Shown: one piece after another, positions 5,602-5,753 of the stretch | Layout: the number at the start of each line of letters is the position of its first letter | Position numbering within the stretch: position 1 is the stretch's first letter | Source of the DNA: Planctomycetales bacterium | Lineage (GTDB): Bacteria; Planctomycetota; Planctomycetia; Pirellulales; UBA7805 | DNA length: 5,753 nucleotides | Assembly (NCBI GenBank): GCA_011772275.1 | Contig: WVZU01000159.1 | Location: forward strand, 1-5,753 | Direction of reading: 5' to 3' | The notes under the pieces: model-generated | Seen by the model: the letters and a program-made list of their open reading frames with translations, nothing else | Database searches by the model: none | What the model was told of the DNA's origin: nothing | Made by a program: the position numbers and the translations under genes

Positions 5602-5753
5602 GGGCGGCAGGGGCGTCTTTTCCGCGGGAGGCGGAGGTCGCCAGGACTTTTGGCGGCGGTGGGCGGGCGTTCCGGGTTTTTTCCTGGCACCGCTTTGCGG
5701 GGGGCGCTGGGATCGATCCTCCATAAAACGGCACCTGACCTAGCCGGCGCGCA
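5602..5753. other. Non-coding tail of the window
   Basis: No gene is supported here. GTCGCCA (5637-5643) and TGGCGGC (5651-5657) form a 7-bp stem with one G-U pair, 35 bases after the peptidase stop. A run of six T at 5677-5682 comes 19 bases later, too far for a standard terminator. GCCAGGA (5640-5646) can alternatively pair with TCCTGGC (5682-5688). Termination in this region is plausible but not demonstrated. Confidence 0.4.
5725..5740 (-). repeat. Possible diverged arm of the palindromic repeat at the window edge
   Basis: The reverse complement of this stretch reads GGTCAGGTGCCGTTTT. It matches the left arm of the long inverted repeat (GGTCGGGAGTCTTTTT, 2438-2453) at 12 of 16 positions without gaps. 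Any partner arm would lie beyond the window, so this could be coincidence. Confidence 0.25.

Overview
The window looks like GC-rich chromosomal DNA from a planctomycete, most likely of the Pirellula/Rhodopirellula type. The main reason is the last gene, a textbook DUF1570 HExxH peptidase, a family heavily expanded in Planctomycetes. A YdjI-type SPFH protein, weak or absent Shine-Dalgarno sequences and many long GC-driven shadow frames fit this. The lineage call is inference from family knowledge, not from a marker gene.

All four genes I accept lie on the + strand. (1) Bases 1-119 hold the probable tail of an upstream gene, a compact intrinsic-terminator-like hairpin and a possible promoter that overlaps it. 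(2) Bases 120-2121 hold a probable two-gene operon: a 169-aa helical cytoplasmic protein, then a 468-aa SPFH protein whose C-terminus is a YbjN/type III chaperone-like domain instead of the zinc ribbon common in this class. (3) Bases 2122-2599 are non-coding: a stem-loop just after the SPFH gene, then four perfect or near-perfect 15-bp direct repeats running into a 23-bp perfect inverted repeat, which resembles a REP- or MITE-type palindrome. (4) Bases 2600-4204 encode a fused two-domain ABC permease of the Fe(III)/thiamine class. Its first membrane helix is not in the main frame. A plausible version sits in another frame just upstream and would join the main frame if a run of six G were seven. 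(5) Bases 4205-4362 contain a G-rich run, a hairpin and an extended -10 promoter candidate. (6) Bases 4363-5601 encode the exported DUF1570 peptidase. (7) Bases 5602-5753 hold no gene, but the edge carries a short sequence resembling one arm of the palindrome.

The first two genes probably work together, perhaps in envelope or membrane stress by analogy with the Bacillus ydjFGHI system. The permease has no ATPase or binding protein beside it here, so its substrate cannot be read from context. The peptidase appears to be a separate transcription unit. The points most worth following up are the permease N-terminal frame break, the repeat element next to it, and the unusual SPFH domain architecture.
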